From the NCBI GenBank assembly GCA_037043235.1, contig JAWRVZ010000051.1:2052001-2116000 (forward strand): 64,000 nucleotides of DNA, written 5' to 3'. The DNA comes from Rhodeus uyekii (lineage: Eukaryota; Chordata; Actinopteri; Cypriniformes; Acheilognathidae). Numbering within the stretch: the first letter of the stretch is position 1; each line of letters opens with the position of its first letter. A program made the translations under genes and the position numbers. This document shows, piece by piece, positions 46,016 to 57,949 of the stretch. Under the pieces are notes generated by a model. That model did not search any database. It had not been told where the DNA came from and was given only the letters and a program-made list of their open reading frames with translations.

Positions 46016-46299
46016 AAGAGAATGAAGCATTAAAATAATAATTTGTCAAAAAAAGACCGGGCTCAGTTTAAAATATAAACAATCCCATTATTTATATTTA
46101 GGTTTCTTATATAGATATATTAGAAAAGTTGCACAGTTGACCTGAAACAAGCACAACTGTAACTGTGAATTTGTGTCTAGGTGACTGTTCTGCACAAACC
46201 CATGAAAACCTGTATCATTCATCAGTTTAAATGAATCCCCAAACAATATCTTGAGCCATTACAAAAGAAAGCAGACAAAAATATAGTTGTTTAACTTAC

Positions 46300-46700
46300 C
46301 TGCAAATGAGAACTGTACACTTTTCACTCCTGTGTCCTGGCGTCACACTGCAAGTAAATGTCTTTAAGTTACTTTTAAACGTAGATTAAAAAGCAATGTT
46401 GTTTATATGCAGTCAGTAGGCTATACAATAAGATTCCTCCGTCTCCATCTTCATTGATAAACTAGTGTGGCTGAGGAAGCTTGAAGGCTGATGATCACGT
46501 TGTGTTATTGGCATCTCCGATGATCCGTTCTGCGCTCCCGGTTAAGCTCTGAGAGAGCCCTTTCAATCATATTCACAGCATCTCTCAGCCCCTCCGCGCG
46601 CTCTCATCCATGCCACGTCTGCTACTCCCTCCTTCTCACAAGACTGAGCGAGACAGCACCGTGTCCTCTGCAAACACCAGCGCACTCAGTCTTTTCATAA
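46300..46700 (-). promoter_or_regulatory. npffr1l: Candidate noncoding first exon / promoter side of the NPFF receptor
   Basis: On the minus strand, CATTTGCAG|GTAAGT at 46308-46295 is a consensus splice donor. The 400 bases upstream of it are richer in GC and CpG than the surroundings and carry no repeat that I recognise. This fits a 5' noncoding exon and promoter for the receptor, whose first coding exon has an acceptor at 25122. The transcription start is not visible. It might instead belong to an unrelated transcript. Confidence 0.4.
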
Positions 46701-47089
46701 TCACAGTATCTTGGTCATTCATGTCCTCAAAATGTTCAATTTTTGAAAAAAAAAAATTCTGTTCATGATTTTCGGTGGTTAACAGTCATATAAAGGTGTA
46801 TTCTTCTGTATTTGATGTGGAAATACTTTAGGGCAACAAATTAAAAATTGCACAGCAAATATTTCTGAATGAGATCATGACTGTTCGAAATTATTCCCCA
46901 TTCACTATTCCCTTCATTACTCCACTTATGTAGTTCACTTGAAGGAGTGAGTGAGAACGAGTGATGATTCAGACACTGAACTCAGCAAACTGGCAGCTCC
47001 ATTAGTAATGAAAAGATTTATCTTGAGCTCTGTCAGAGAAACTAGCATTTAGAAACCTTAATAAAATAATTTAAAGTGATAGTTAACCC

Positions 47090-48215
47090 AAAAAATTATA
47101 TTTGCTCTTAATTTATTCACCCTTGGGGTATCCGAGATGTAGAATAAGCTACTTGTTGCGAGCCTGGTCATGCTTCCACTCCTAGTGTCTCACCAAAGAG
47201 CGGAAGCATAAAAGGAGGAGTGACGCCAGAGAAGGACAAGAGAGGATCATGTCTGGATTTTAGATGTTACTTCTATTTGAATTAAGGAGTTTGAGGGTTC
47301 ACGGGTTCCTGCATATTTCTTCCCTGAACTTTATACTTCATTGTACTGGTGCCGAAACCCGGGAGGAAGTTTGGACACGCTGTAAGAGAGATGCTGGGAT
47401 TGGATCGTGGTGCTGAGGAAGTTGGGCAGCAGGTAATGGAGGAGATCTGCTGGCGGCTCGAATCAGTGGTGCTGGAGCATAGAGAGATTGAATGGGACGG
47501 AGAGCTCGACCCGTGCTCCTGGAATGAGGTTGTGTCGTGGCCATCCAGGACGTAGCGGAGGAGTTTGCCTAAGTGCCGGAGCCTGCTGCCGTCCACCATG
47601 ATGGGAGGTGCAGGGAACAGGCGAGGACCTGCCAGCTGTCCTCAAAAGGAGAAGCCATCGCTGTCCATGAGGACCAAACAGCGTCCGCTCCTCTTCCCCT
47701 CCAGGAAGAGCCTCTCAGTTGGCTGTGGACTGAGAGCCAGTGTGTCCGGGAAACGGAACAAGAATTTTTATTCCATTTTCATTTCCTTTCTCATCTCCGT
47801 TGCTCCTCATGCTTATGTCTCCTATTCCCTCGCCTCATCTGTACTCACGTGGCCGCCAAAGGACTGGGGGGAAAGAGAGAGTAGAGCGCAGTCTCGGGTG
47901 TACCCTCCGGTCTGCGAGGGGCGATGGAGGTATGTGGCAAGCAGGGCGGCCCGAAGGAGGATATCATAGCGATGCGAGGCCGGTGGCGTTACTGATAATG
48001 AGTGTCACCTGCACACTGCAACAGCCTCGTGTCTCACAGATGAGTGATCACAATGAAGGACGAAGGACAAAAACACTTGAATTGTTTTTGTGTTTGCGTG
48101 GGGAGCAGTCGTCCGTGTGGGGTTGCCGCAATTACTTTTATTTTGTGTTTGTTTATTTTTATATTATTAAAGTTGCTGAAAGTTTTCCTCTCTGTTCTAC
48201 ATGCAGAGCTGCACA
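47090..48215 (+). mobile_element. Nonautonomous LTR-type retroelement (probable Gypsy-like derivative)
   Basis: 'tggtgccgaaacccgggagg' at 47348-47367 looks like a tRNA primer-binding site just after an LTR end. Short gag-like frames ('REMLGLDRGAEEVGQQVMEE') follow, with no protease, reverse transcriptase or integrase. 'attattaaagttgctgaaag' near 48165-48184 looks like LTR polyadenylation-region sequence. The GC content is higher than in the flanks. The class is inferred from layout alone and the ends are approximate. Confidence 0.45.
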
Positions 48216-48480
48216 TTTGTAAGATTCTACAATCTCCAAATGCGACCGGTGTAGTCCCATGTGTTGTGTACAAATCGATATGTGTTGGAAGGATGGCTCT
48301 GTATGTGTGATTTGCATTTCTAATAGGAACTTTAGTGATTGACGTTCTCTTTGCACAAGCATGTCCCTTCTTCCACCCCAGCTGTGCAGGAGACCTGATG
48401 GCTTTGCTCAGGGTGCTGGAAGGGGTGGCAGTTGTGGCGTCTTCCATAGGGAACACAATTCATCAGTCAGGGAGCTTCTA

Positions 48481-48746
48481 GGTTACTAATGTAACACCTA
48501 TACCCTGAAGGAGGAAACTGAGATGCTAACTCCCATACCTCTGCTGGCTTGGCTGAGAGCCCGTCTCGATATTCACCAGCTGCCTTATATACCCGGAAGT
48601 GTGGGAGCGAATTGCGATGCAAATCTCACTCGCCGATCTGCACTGGGTTGTTCTGTTACCACTCAAATGTGATTGGGCTCTCAATATCACTCGTTGACAT
48701 TAACATCCCAGTCTCCTCCTTCTTCAGAGGGTTACGTTAGTAACAT
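48481..48746. mobile_element. Foldback element with DIRS-like palindromic ends
   Basis: 'ggttactaatgtaac' at the left and 'gttacgttagtaac' at the right are near inverted copies. Just inside, 'ctgaaggaggaaactgag' pairs with 'cagtctcctccttcttcag'. The layout recalls the gttac...gtaac ends of the DIRS fragment at 41690. No coding capacity. Confidence 0.55.
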
Positions 48747-49064
48747 AGATGTTATATATAACAAGTTCAATCCAGGGCAGTACCAACACTAAATTAATTT
48801 TTGATTGTTGTATGTAACTTTTGGCTATGTATCTGTCAAAAACTAGACTGCATGCATCTTGCAAAAGATAATTATTTTAGCTGTGCTTCTGACTGTGCGG
48901 ATGAAAATAGTTATCCTACTGCTCATAAATCATTCACTACTAGGCTTAAGAGATAAAACCAGTGGATGGAAAGGACCTCAATCTGACAAGCTGTGCATTG
49001 CTGTAGCTATACCCATTAATTGTCGAATCACGAATCTTAAATCACAGAGAACAAATAAGCTGAT

Positions 49065-51200
49065 TTAAAACTGGCTAATTAAGGGGAAGGCTTCATATTT
49101 AAGGTTAGATGCTGCAGGAGAGAAAGCCCAACCACTCCTAAATTTACAACGGCAACATGGGGCAGTTAAGAGAAGCTGATTACAAGATCTAAGTGCTCTG
49201 TGGGGAGAGTAAGGAATCAGAAGGTCACTAATGTATTTTGGTGCAACACCAGATAAAGCCTTGTACACAAAAACATCCATTTTAAAATTGATTCAAAATT
49301 TTACAGGAAGCCAGTCACTAAAATGGGAAAAATGTAGCTCCACTTTTTGAACAATTTACAGGCAAGAGATTGCAGTTTGAGGCAGGCCACAATGCAGGGA
49401 ATTACAGTAGTCCAGGTGTGATATGAGAGCGTGAATTACAGACTCCAAATCATGCAAGGGTATAAACCATTTAATTTCGCAACCAGTCTCTGATGAAAAT
49501 GGATAAAGACTTGGAGTCTAAAATCAGAATGTCGTTTTTGCTTTTCTTTAAATGCAAAAACAATTATTGGACATTCAACAGTTCTTCAAATCTGTGAAGT
49601 GCGTCCAAAGTATAACTACTGTCAGTTTTAGTTGGAGGAAATGGACCCTTGGGGCAAAAAAAACTTCCCAGTGCTCGCTGAGAAAGTTTTGTCCAACCAA
49701 TTTAGGGCAACACCCTGAATGTCCACCGACTTCTCCAACCGATGTAACAAAATACAGTGGAACCCGGTTATGTCGACGGCCTCAGGGGTTGCAAAAAAGC
49801 AGCAAGATAACCGATGGTCAGGAAAACAGAGGATCGAGATAACCAAAAGCCAATATGCCGATTTTGTTTGAAGCGAGTGTAGTGTCGCGCCCGAGTGTAG
49901 TTTGTAACAACAAAAGGCATATGTGCACCAACAGCAAAGATTGTAATGGCTACTTTGTTTATGTTGGGAATATACCTTTACTGTGGCATATGTAGTTCTG
50001 TTCACGCTGTTCTGGTGTGAGTGTGCGCGGGGGGGGAGAGTGTTTTTGAGTGAGGAGAGAGATATATAGCTATATAACCACTGACTGTTATATAGCATAA
50101 TTTACTGTTTCTATTTTCCTTCTTTCATTTGTGATGTTTGTCAGAGTGTTTTATTTTTCCTGGTTTGTACTTACGCTCTTTACATGTTTGAGAAGAGTGT
50201 GCTGGTACGAAACCAAAGCTTTTGTTGCCAGTTTAATTGCCTCAAGTTTTCTTTTGTTTCAATTCAACATCTGGGCAGTCGTCAACCACTCTGACAGTCG
50301 TTACAAGATTTACCAGTATACGATAAAAACCACCTTCGATTCTTGATACAAACCTTTAATTATATTCTCCGACATTGCAAACACAATTTCGCTCACAGCG
50401 TAAACAGTCGCACACACACATAAACACATTAGCTCAAAACACAGTCATTTCGCTCGGACACAGTTTTGAGAAGTATTGCACACGCGGTTACTATGGTTTC
50501 TTTACAAAGTCTAAAATGCTTTGTTGCTTTTTGCCTTTAACGGTCTGCTTGAAAACAAATGCTTCTATCCATAACGACGTCTTTGTCGATGCCAATGTAA
50601 TCTGGGAATTCCTGGACCGTGATGGCGAAGTCCTGTGCCTCCTCTTCCAAGATAGCATCTGCATGGCCTTTTTTCCAGCCAGTTCTGCAAGTTCTTCTGC
50701 GGCTGCACGGCACTGCACTGCAAGAGTCAGTGAAGCGTAATTGGAGTGGGCGACCGTACAGACCGTGATGCACGTGCAACGCAAACTCCGTACTATCATT
50801 AGTCACGGGGATCGAGATAACTGATGTTAAGTGGCGACTTTGTCCGTCTTTTGTGCTTGAGATATTAGGGTTCGGCAACATAAAGGAATTGACATAACCG
50901 ATAAGAAAATTCTAAAACAAATAAGGAGTTTGGCGGTTCCAAAAAACGTAGACATAAGTTTGGTGAGTTAACTGAGCTTGAGATAAGTGGGTTCCACTGT
51001 TCAATGATTGATTGAATCGATTGGAACACAGCATGCAAACCAGGATCAACAACAGGTGCAGTACAGTTTTTGTACTGTGCATTGATCTAAAATCTGACTG
51101 AGAAGTATCTATATTATTGGACATACCATTATAGGAATTCAACTGACAGTACACAACTCTCTCTAAGAGCTTTGAAATAAAAGGCACGGTACTACCTGGA
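49065..51200 (-). mobile_element. L2/CR1-type LINE fossil split by a Tigger-like element
   Basis: The minus strand reads reverse-transcriptase pieces on both sides of the Tigger-like insertion. Upstream (51187-51000) are 'MPFISKLLERVVYCQLNSYN' and 'DFRSMHSTKTVLHLLL'. Downstream (49754-49065) are 'ILLHRLEKSVDIQGVALNWL', then 'LESVIHALISHLDYCNSLHC' and 'MDVFVYKALSGVAPKYISDL'. Together they follow the order of L2-type RT and its C-terminal region. The RT core with its YADD motif is deleted. The frames are broken, so no protein is made. Confidence 0.8.
49755..50999 (-). mobile_element. Tigger-like element inserted in the L2 LINE
   Basis: 1245-bp element with inverted tips 'cagtggaacccggttatgtc' and 'gataagtgggttccactg'. 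A minus-strand remnant near 50799-50491 ends 'KGKKQQSILDFVKKP', like the C-terminal tail of Tigger/jerky-type transposases. The CENP-B and DDE parts are missing. It is the longest of four copies of this family here. Confidence 0.75.
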
Positions 51201-51461
51201 AAAGAAGGTATAGCACAGTTTTACAACAACATAATGAAATGACTTTTCACAATACAGAAAGCATTACAGTGAACTCTGTTAGAGAGCTTCATGCGGGTTA
51301 TCCGTGTTGAGTAATAAATTAATCTCCGAATCACTTTTACAATATTTCGAATCTTTCAGTTACTGTCATCCCTGAAAAGCCAAGCCATACAAACGTCAGT
51401 GTCTACAGAGCAACATATCTCCATTTATGGATACGACTAGACATGCATGTACGATACATGC

Positions 51462-51618
51462 TTTCCTGTAGCTCAAGCAGTAGAACATTGGTGCTTGCAA
51501 CGCCAAGGTCATGGGTTCAATCCCAGGGAAAGTAAGAACTGATTAGAATATCAATGTGTTTCTTGAATGCAATGTAAGTCGCTTTGGATAAAAGCGTCAG
51601 CCCAATGCATAAATGTAC
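51462..51618 (+). mobile_element. tRNA-derived SINE (HAmo-like)
   Basis: Near-complete copy with 'tgtagctcaagcagtagaac' (A-box side), B box 'ggtcatgggttcaatccc' and tail 'gctttggataaaagcgtcag'. It lies in intergenic DNA, in the same orientation as the other four copies. Confidence 0.82.
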
Positions 51619-53539
51619 GTAATTTCCTGTGAAAACCAACCCACCCCCTCTTTTTGGAACACGGATTAATGATGTATTGAATCATTATTTCCATTTCATA
51701 CCTTAGAGTTAAGTTAAAGTTAATTGTGTTTTTTTTTTTCAGTAATCCCTGAGCAACTTTAGCTTGTTTTTGTTTGTTTCCATTGATTAAAGGCCTGACT
51801 CTGGCCACAGCATATTACTGAAAGATTGGTATAGTGAAAATATTTTCTTGAATTACAACAGAAGCATTTTAATTTGAAAAAAAGTTACAGGATACAAAAG
51901 ATACTGCAAAACACAAATGTCTGCTGCTTCAACGGAGCCAAGTCACAGAGACAACATGCATTGTTTGCTCTGCAGACAATAACACACTGATTCTTTTCGC
52001 TCTTTAAGTAGTTGTTTAGAAAGCACTATATATGAATCGAACATTTGCCTTCCATGCGCCTTCAAAATCTCCTCTTTATCCATCTTTTTTTTTAATTAAA
52101 CCTTATTGGATTGTATTAGTCAAGCCTAAAATCCTGTTTGGCAGAATTGTCTGCTTTAACGGATCAGAGCAGTCACCAAAATAATTTCAGAATACCTAAT
52201 AGCCGCAATGACCTTGCTCCTTATTTGTGATAGACTCTCACAATGAATCCCTCCTTTCTGCAGGAAGGTTTTTCAAGAATTATACTTGTGTACATTTGCA
52301 TTACAGCCATGTGTTCACATTTTCTGTATAGGGGACCAAAGATTTAATATTATTGCGCTCTGTGAGCTGACAAAATGGTACATGTCTTTCACCTCTTGCT
52401 GTTTAAGACAAAGGTGCCACACTCGGCAAGCACACGGTTCTCATTTCCCCTTTTGAAAGGCGAGTCAAAAGAGTACTTCTAAAAGCTTTTTTCTCGATCT
52501 GTTATACAACAGCAGCCGGTACAGAGATAAACACAGCTATCAGGCAGTCTAGCGCAATTAATCATTCTTTACGCGAGTAGGTATTGGTCTAAATCAGTCT
52601 TGACAAATTACTTTGGTCTGTTCAAAATGTTTGTGTTCCACAGAGAAACAGAAAAGTTATACCAGTAAAATGGGGATCGAATGACATGAGGGTGAGTAAT
52701 AACTTTCAGATTAACTATTCTTTTAGCATGTACAATAAACAAAGCTCTTTTTCAACTGAAAGCTTTTCCCCAAAGCAAAGCTTATCAAAACTACAGCTTT
52801 CCTCTATTGCAAGCTGTGTTCACAAGGATTTGGCAGATCCTCTACACATAAATGCTCTATACTTTGCTTCTTACAGTCATCAGACTGCTTGGACATTTGG
52901 CATTTTATCTTTTTGTACACAGACACTTTTTCTAGTCATTGGTAAATATTCACCAATCCACCACGAAACCCAGATATCAGATGATGATAATAGAGGTTAA
53001 AAATGCTCCAATTATTTAACATAATGAGAAAATGGCTTGTTCCCTTTTGAAGTTTTACTTTCTTTTTGTATTGATGCTATAAGCGAACAACAGCTGGTGT
53101 TTGACTGGTATCAAAAACCAATAATCGCTGGCAGACAACAGTCCATAACGTCACACACAAAGCACCCATGAGTATAAAAGGGCGCCTGAGATGCACGTCA
53201 TCAGAGAGTTTGTTCAGCTCTTTAGGGAGCTGAATGCATTCGTTGTTCTGTATTCACTGTGGGAAGCTCCACCCATGCTTGACTCTCTTGAAAGATGAGT
53301 CAAATGTCTGCACCTTGCGGCTTGGGTCCAGTGGCACAGAGGCTAAAGTTTTTCTCTTTTGGGCTTTGTTGCTTTCAAGTTGGTTCAGGAAGCCGTTCTG
53401 TGGCTTCTTCTGACCTGACTGTTTAATGTGATGTCTAATTCTGAGGGATTAGATGCAGAGAGAGTTGAGGCAGGTACTTTTTAAAATTTTTATATGGGTT
53501 TGAATATCATTTTCTGTGACCTTTTTCTGAGCCTACTGA
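51619..53539. other. Intergenic DNA, no gene recognised
   Basis: AT-rich. An inverted copy of the '(a)tgacatgagggtgagtaa' repeat wording occurs near 52681-52701. The 53150-53400 segment ('tcatcagagagtttgttcag', 'gctccacccatgcttgactc') reads like decayed DIRS or other retroelement noncoding DNA, but I cannot prove it. Confidence 0.45.
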
Positions 53540-54472
53540 GAGCAACAATGAATGGTGTGAAAAGGGAAACGCATCCAGTATGCGGCAGTCCTGTGGGAGA
53601 AAATGCCTTGTTGATGCTGGAGGTCAGAGGTCATGGGCCGACTGATTCAAGCTGATAGAAGAGCAAGTTTGACTGAAATAACCACTCGTTACAATCGAGG
53701 TTTGCAGCAAAGCATTTGTGAAGCCACAACACACACAACCTTGAGGCGGATGGACTACAACAGCAGAAGACCCCACCGGGTACCACTCATCTCCACTACA
53801 AATAGGAAAAAGAGGCACAATTTGCACAAGCTCACCAAAATTGGACCGTTGAAGACTGGAAAAATGTTGCCTGGTCTGATGAGTCTCGATTTCTGTTGAG
53901 ATATTCAGATGGTAGAGTCAGAATTTGGCGTAAACAAAATGAGAACATGGATCCATCATGGTTCATTACTGTGCAGGCTGGTGGTGGTGGTGTAATGGTG
54001 TGGGGGATGTTTTCTTGGCACACTTTAGGTGCCAATTGGGCATCGTTTAAATGCCACGGCCTACCTGAGCATTGTTTCTGACCATGTCCATCCCTTCATG
54101 ACCACCATGTACTCATCCTCTGATGCTGCTTCCAGCAGGATAATGCACCATGTCACAAAGCTCGAATCAAATTGGTTTCTTGAACATGACAATGAGTTCA
54201 CTGAACTAAAATGCCCCACAGTCACCAGATCTCAACCCAATAGAGCATCTTTGGGATGTGGTGGAACGGGAGCTTCGTGTCCTGGATGTGCATCCCACAA
54301 ATCTCCATCAACTGCAAGATGCTCTCCTATCAATATGGCCAACATTTCTAAAGAATGCTTTCAGCAGCTTGTTGAATCAATGCCACGTAGAATTAAGGCA
54401 GTTCTGAAGGAGAAACTCAAACACCGTATTAGTGTATGTTCCTAATAATTAATTATAATTTAGGTGAGTGTA
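53540..54472 (+). mobile_element. Tc1-like transposon, left end missing
   Basis: The right tip 'aatttaggtgagtg' then TA is present, but the left tip is lost. The plus-strand transposase begins inside the DNA-binding region. It continues with 'LIQADRRASLTEITTRYNRG' and 'TLRRMDYNSRRPHRVPLIST', then, after a frameshift near 53820, 'GGGGVMVWGMFSWHTLG', 'PFMTTMYSSSDAASS' and 'LVESMPRRIKAVLKEK'. It retains more of the middle part than the other two copies but is frameshifted at least twice. Confidence 0.85.
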
Positions 54473-57400
54473 CATTTAAGGAAACACCATGTTCAAATTG
54501 TAAACTCAAGGTGAACATGTGCTTCTATGATAAAAAAAAGACTATTTCAGTCACTCAGTTTGTATTTTTAAAATGATGTAAGATTTAAGTTTTTAATATG
54601 TACTTGTGCATTTCATTGCAAATGTAGTGCGCTCTGGTGCTCCCGCACACACGCTCTTCTGATTTGCTGTGAGTGTTTTACTGTTTTATTTTATTGATTT
54701 TGTTGCGTCTCAGGTCGAGTCTGGTTTGGACAGATAAATTGCTTTCTTCTGGAAATCTAGCATGGCGTCTGGTTTGGATATGGCGTTAGGCTGTTTAAAT
54801 TTGCTTTTCAAAGCTGCAATTTCTGCCAAAGGCCAACTCAAGCAACAGAACTAACAAGCAGCATCATGAGATGTTTATTTCCCCGATTTTGTCTAAACGA
54901 GTGTATGGCAATTGCCTCTAAAGCGAAATGTGCTTTGTTTAAATTTCCATAGTGTTTTATTGAAGATTGTGCCTTTTAAAGGAATATTACTTAAAACAAG
55001 TTTGATAAAAAATAAATATTGTCAAAACTTGTAGTTTCCCTCATGTCATCCTAATCCTCATGTTCCCAAATGGTCAAAATTGATCCTATCATGATTGATG
55101 AGTGCATGTAATTAATTTCAAGTTAATCCTGTTTTCCAAATCACAAAGAAAATTAGGTTCCAAACAACAATTCACCTTGGAAATTTTATGACTTCCAAAG
55201 ACTTGGAATATAACCCATGAGTACTTTTTGTGTCTTTACAAATTTTGGAGATCAGCAGCACAGAAAAATAAGTTGCCGTTCACAACAAGAAAGTAGAGTA
55301 AATGTTGTCTGTTGAGGAAATTGATGTGAACTAACTCTTTAAGAAAGCATAGTAAACGGAGGAATGAAGTTCCCTTTGGTTGCTTCTAGAGAAAAAGAGT
55401 CCACACCGTATATGATGATTTTGGCTAAAGCAAAAAAATATTCAGGTGGTGCTGTCATCTGCAGAGCCAAATGGTGTCCAGCTCCACCTCCGTGGACCCA
55501 ATGGGTGGAGTTATATTTAGCAATAGGGTTATGGGTAGATTTGGGTGTGGTTGGACTGTCTTGTCTCAAAATATTTGCTATAGCACTGTCTTTTGCAGTG
55601 TTAAAGGTGCTAGAGCAAAAGGTGTATTGCAGTAAGATCTAGTTCTGCTGTTATTTTTATTTATTTACTCAGATAAGGATTTGAGCTGCATGGGTCAATG
55701 ACTGATTATGTTGTTTAGAGTTTTAGACACTTAAGAATGCCACTTAATTATTAGTAAATTGTGGGCATTTATGAATGTACTGGACTCCACTAAGGACTCC
55801 AATTATGGTTATTGGTCATTTAAATTCTGTATTTGTATCTAATTGGAACACTTTACCCATAATTACTTTTCATATTATGTGATGCGTTGCAAATTATGAC
55901 AGCAAAACTTAACAAAACAGCGTACATAATTTATTCTTGTTAATAGACCATGATTCAAAAGTTGAGTCTTGATTGAGATATGATGGTGATTACTTGAACT
56001 AGTGACATTGTCAACTTTGTTTACAAAGATGGAAGCGTATGCATATTTAAGTACCATTTGCCTGAATCTGCTCATTAAAATAAATCACAATGGAGCAAAA
56101 ATCAACTATTTGTTATTTTCTGTAATTCAGTGAAGCCATAATTCAGAACCTGTTTAAGTCGTCAAACAGTGGTCTAGTATGCTTTAAAGTAAGATATTTT
56201 AAATTAAATTTATGGAAGACAATTAATGACAAAAGTATTTGAAACAAAAAAGCTTGTTGAACTGCACTAAATGGGGGAAAAATGCATTGCATTAACTGTA
56301 TTGCATTTTTATGGGCTGAAATTCAAACTGGTTTTACATTTAATCTGTGAATATTTAAATTCAGAACACATTTTCATTAATAAAAATGTAATGATCCATA
56401 TTCACCTTTCAGATTTCGTTTGTCTGTTTAAAAAAATAACCTACAATAATCAACAGGCAATTTTCGGTCCATTTAATTTCGCTTCACAAATTCAGTGGTT
56501 CAAATTCAACATAAAATTCAACAGTTGGCTCACAAGCACATGCTGACAGGTCATTCATTCTCAAAAACTGATTTTCAGAAATGGAGCAAGTGCCAAATAT
56601 ATGTGGAAAAGGTGATTTAAATACTAAAGGTGTGTTTACATTTAATGCAATGTCTTCATTTTCACATTACTTTCCATGTGCATGGATTATAACATTATTT
56701 CCCCAATTCTGATGTACAGATCAAACATTACATCTGAGGAAGACATTTCTCTCTGTTGTTTAATTTACTTCATGTCACGGCGTTGTGCTGCTGTACTGGG
56801 GCTTACTTACCTCAATACGTTGTGTTTAAATGTTTTGAATTTAAATTTTCAGACCTTTAACATACAACCATGTTAAATTTTAAGCCCCAAAAAACCAAGT
56901 CTTAAAAAAATGCAAGCAGGGCTATACAGTGCATATTATTTTCGTTTGGTGCAATTCAAACTTTTTTTTTTTTCAAACACAATTGTCATTAATTTCCTGA
57001 AACATTAGAATGAGGTTGAGTAAGTGGTGGCTGAATTACAATTTTTAGGGTGATGCTTTTAGTTTACTCATAAAAAAAAAAACATTTATCCAATGGAAAA
57101 AAGAAAACACGAATACCAGTTCCAGATCTTTTTGTCACATTGTGAATTGAATTGAGTGCTTAGCATGTGACACAATCATGACAATCACTAGAGTCTTACA
57201 AATGAAAGCAGGGTAAAAATGTATCTGTAGTGGCTCAAGATCGAGGAGGTTACTGAACAGGCGTCTGATTATAGCATCAGCATTTGTTAGCAGCAGTATA
57301 ACACAGTCAAACAGCATGTCATAGCTGTAAAACTGGAAGCTGGTGATAATGTAATGCAGGTTTTACATGCTGTGCTGTCTCTTTTCATTTATTTTTCTTG

Positions 57401-57949
57401 TTGAATATTTCTGGAGATGGGGCTAATACAATAACAGATTGTTAGTATGTAAGACTGTGGATTTCAGCTCATATATGGCTATTTAAATCTCTATTTAAAA
57501 TGTCAGGTTTAATGTTATTTTCTTCGAGTAAATAAAAATAATACATTTGGTTGATTGGTTTGTCTGCCTCATTTAAACTATAACTTTTGTGATTTTTGTA
57601 CACAGTTATTTTGTTCAGCCTGTCTGAAGCTTTGTGATAATCATATTTTGTTCTGCTAAATAAAAATATGACGATGAATTGGGGTCAACGGTGCTTTCTT
57701 TAGCTTTGGTCTGACAGAGTTAACCAAATTGTGGTTGAATGTTCTGACAAGCCCTGGGAAGAGGAAAAGGTTGATGTTAATTTAATTGTTCTTCTGATCA
57801 CTTCAGAAATAGTACTGAACTAAGACTGCAACATCAGTTACAGCATTAATAATTAATATTGAACCATTAGAAGTTACACTTTTATTCACCACACAGTAAT
57901 TTTTTTTGAGTCATAGAAACTAAGAAATTTGAATGAGTCTGTATCTACA
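54473..57949. other. Intergenic DNA, no gene recognised
   Basis: AT-rich, with short open frames that show no domain. No complete repeat was recognised. Confidence 0.5.

Larger units (their letters stand above)
25122..46299 (-). other. Probable first intron (21 kb), mostly transposon remains
   Basis: This span runs from the acceptor at 25122 to the donor CAG|GTAAGT at 46300. It contains SINE copies (25789, 28892, 29325), pogo/Tigger-like elements (25967, 35715, 41568, 43316), a BEL/Pao fossil (about 30190-34720) with a nested MITE and Tc1, a DIRS fragment, and microsatellites. Stretches without any recognised feature are about 26740-28890, 29440-30185, 36730-41560 and 44090-45430; open frames there carry no domain I recognise. 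Intron status depends on the first-exon inference. Confidence 0.45.

Noticed and set aside
47282..48456. Cluster of overlapping frames up to 160 codons
   Set aside because: They overlap on both strands inside a GC-rich LTR-type element. None has a domain, so none is called a host gene.
49628..50098. 156-codon minus-strand frame
   Set aside because: It runs across the border of the Tigger-like element into the L2 LINE and is a chance join of two fossils.
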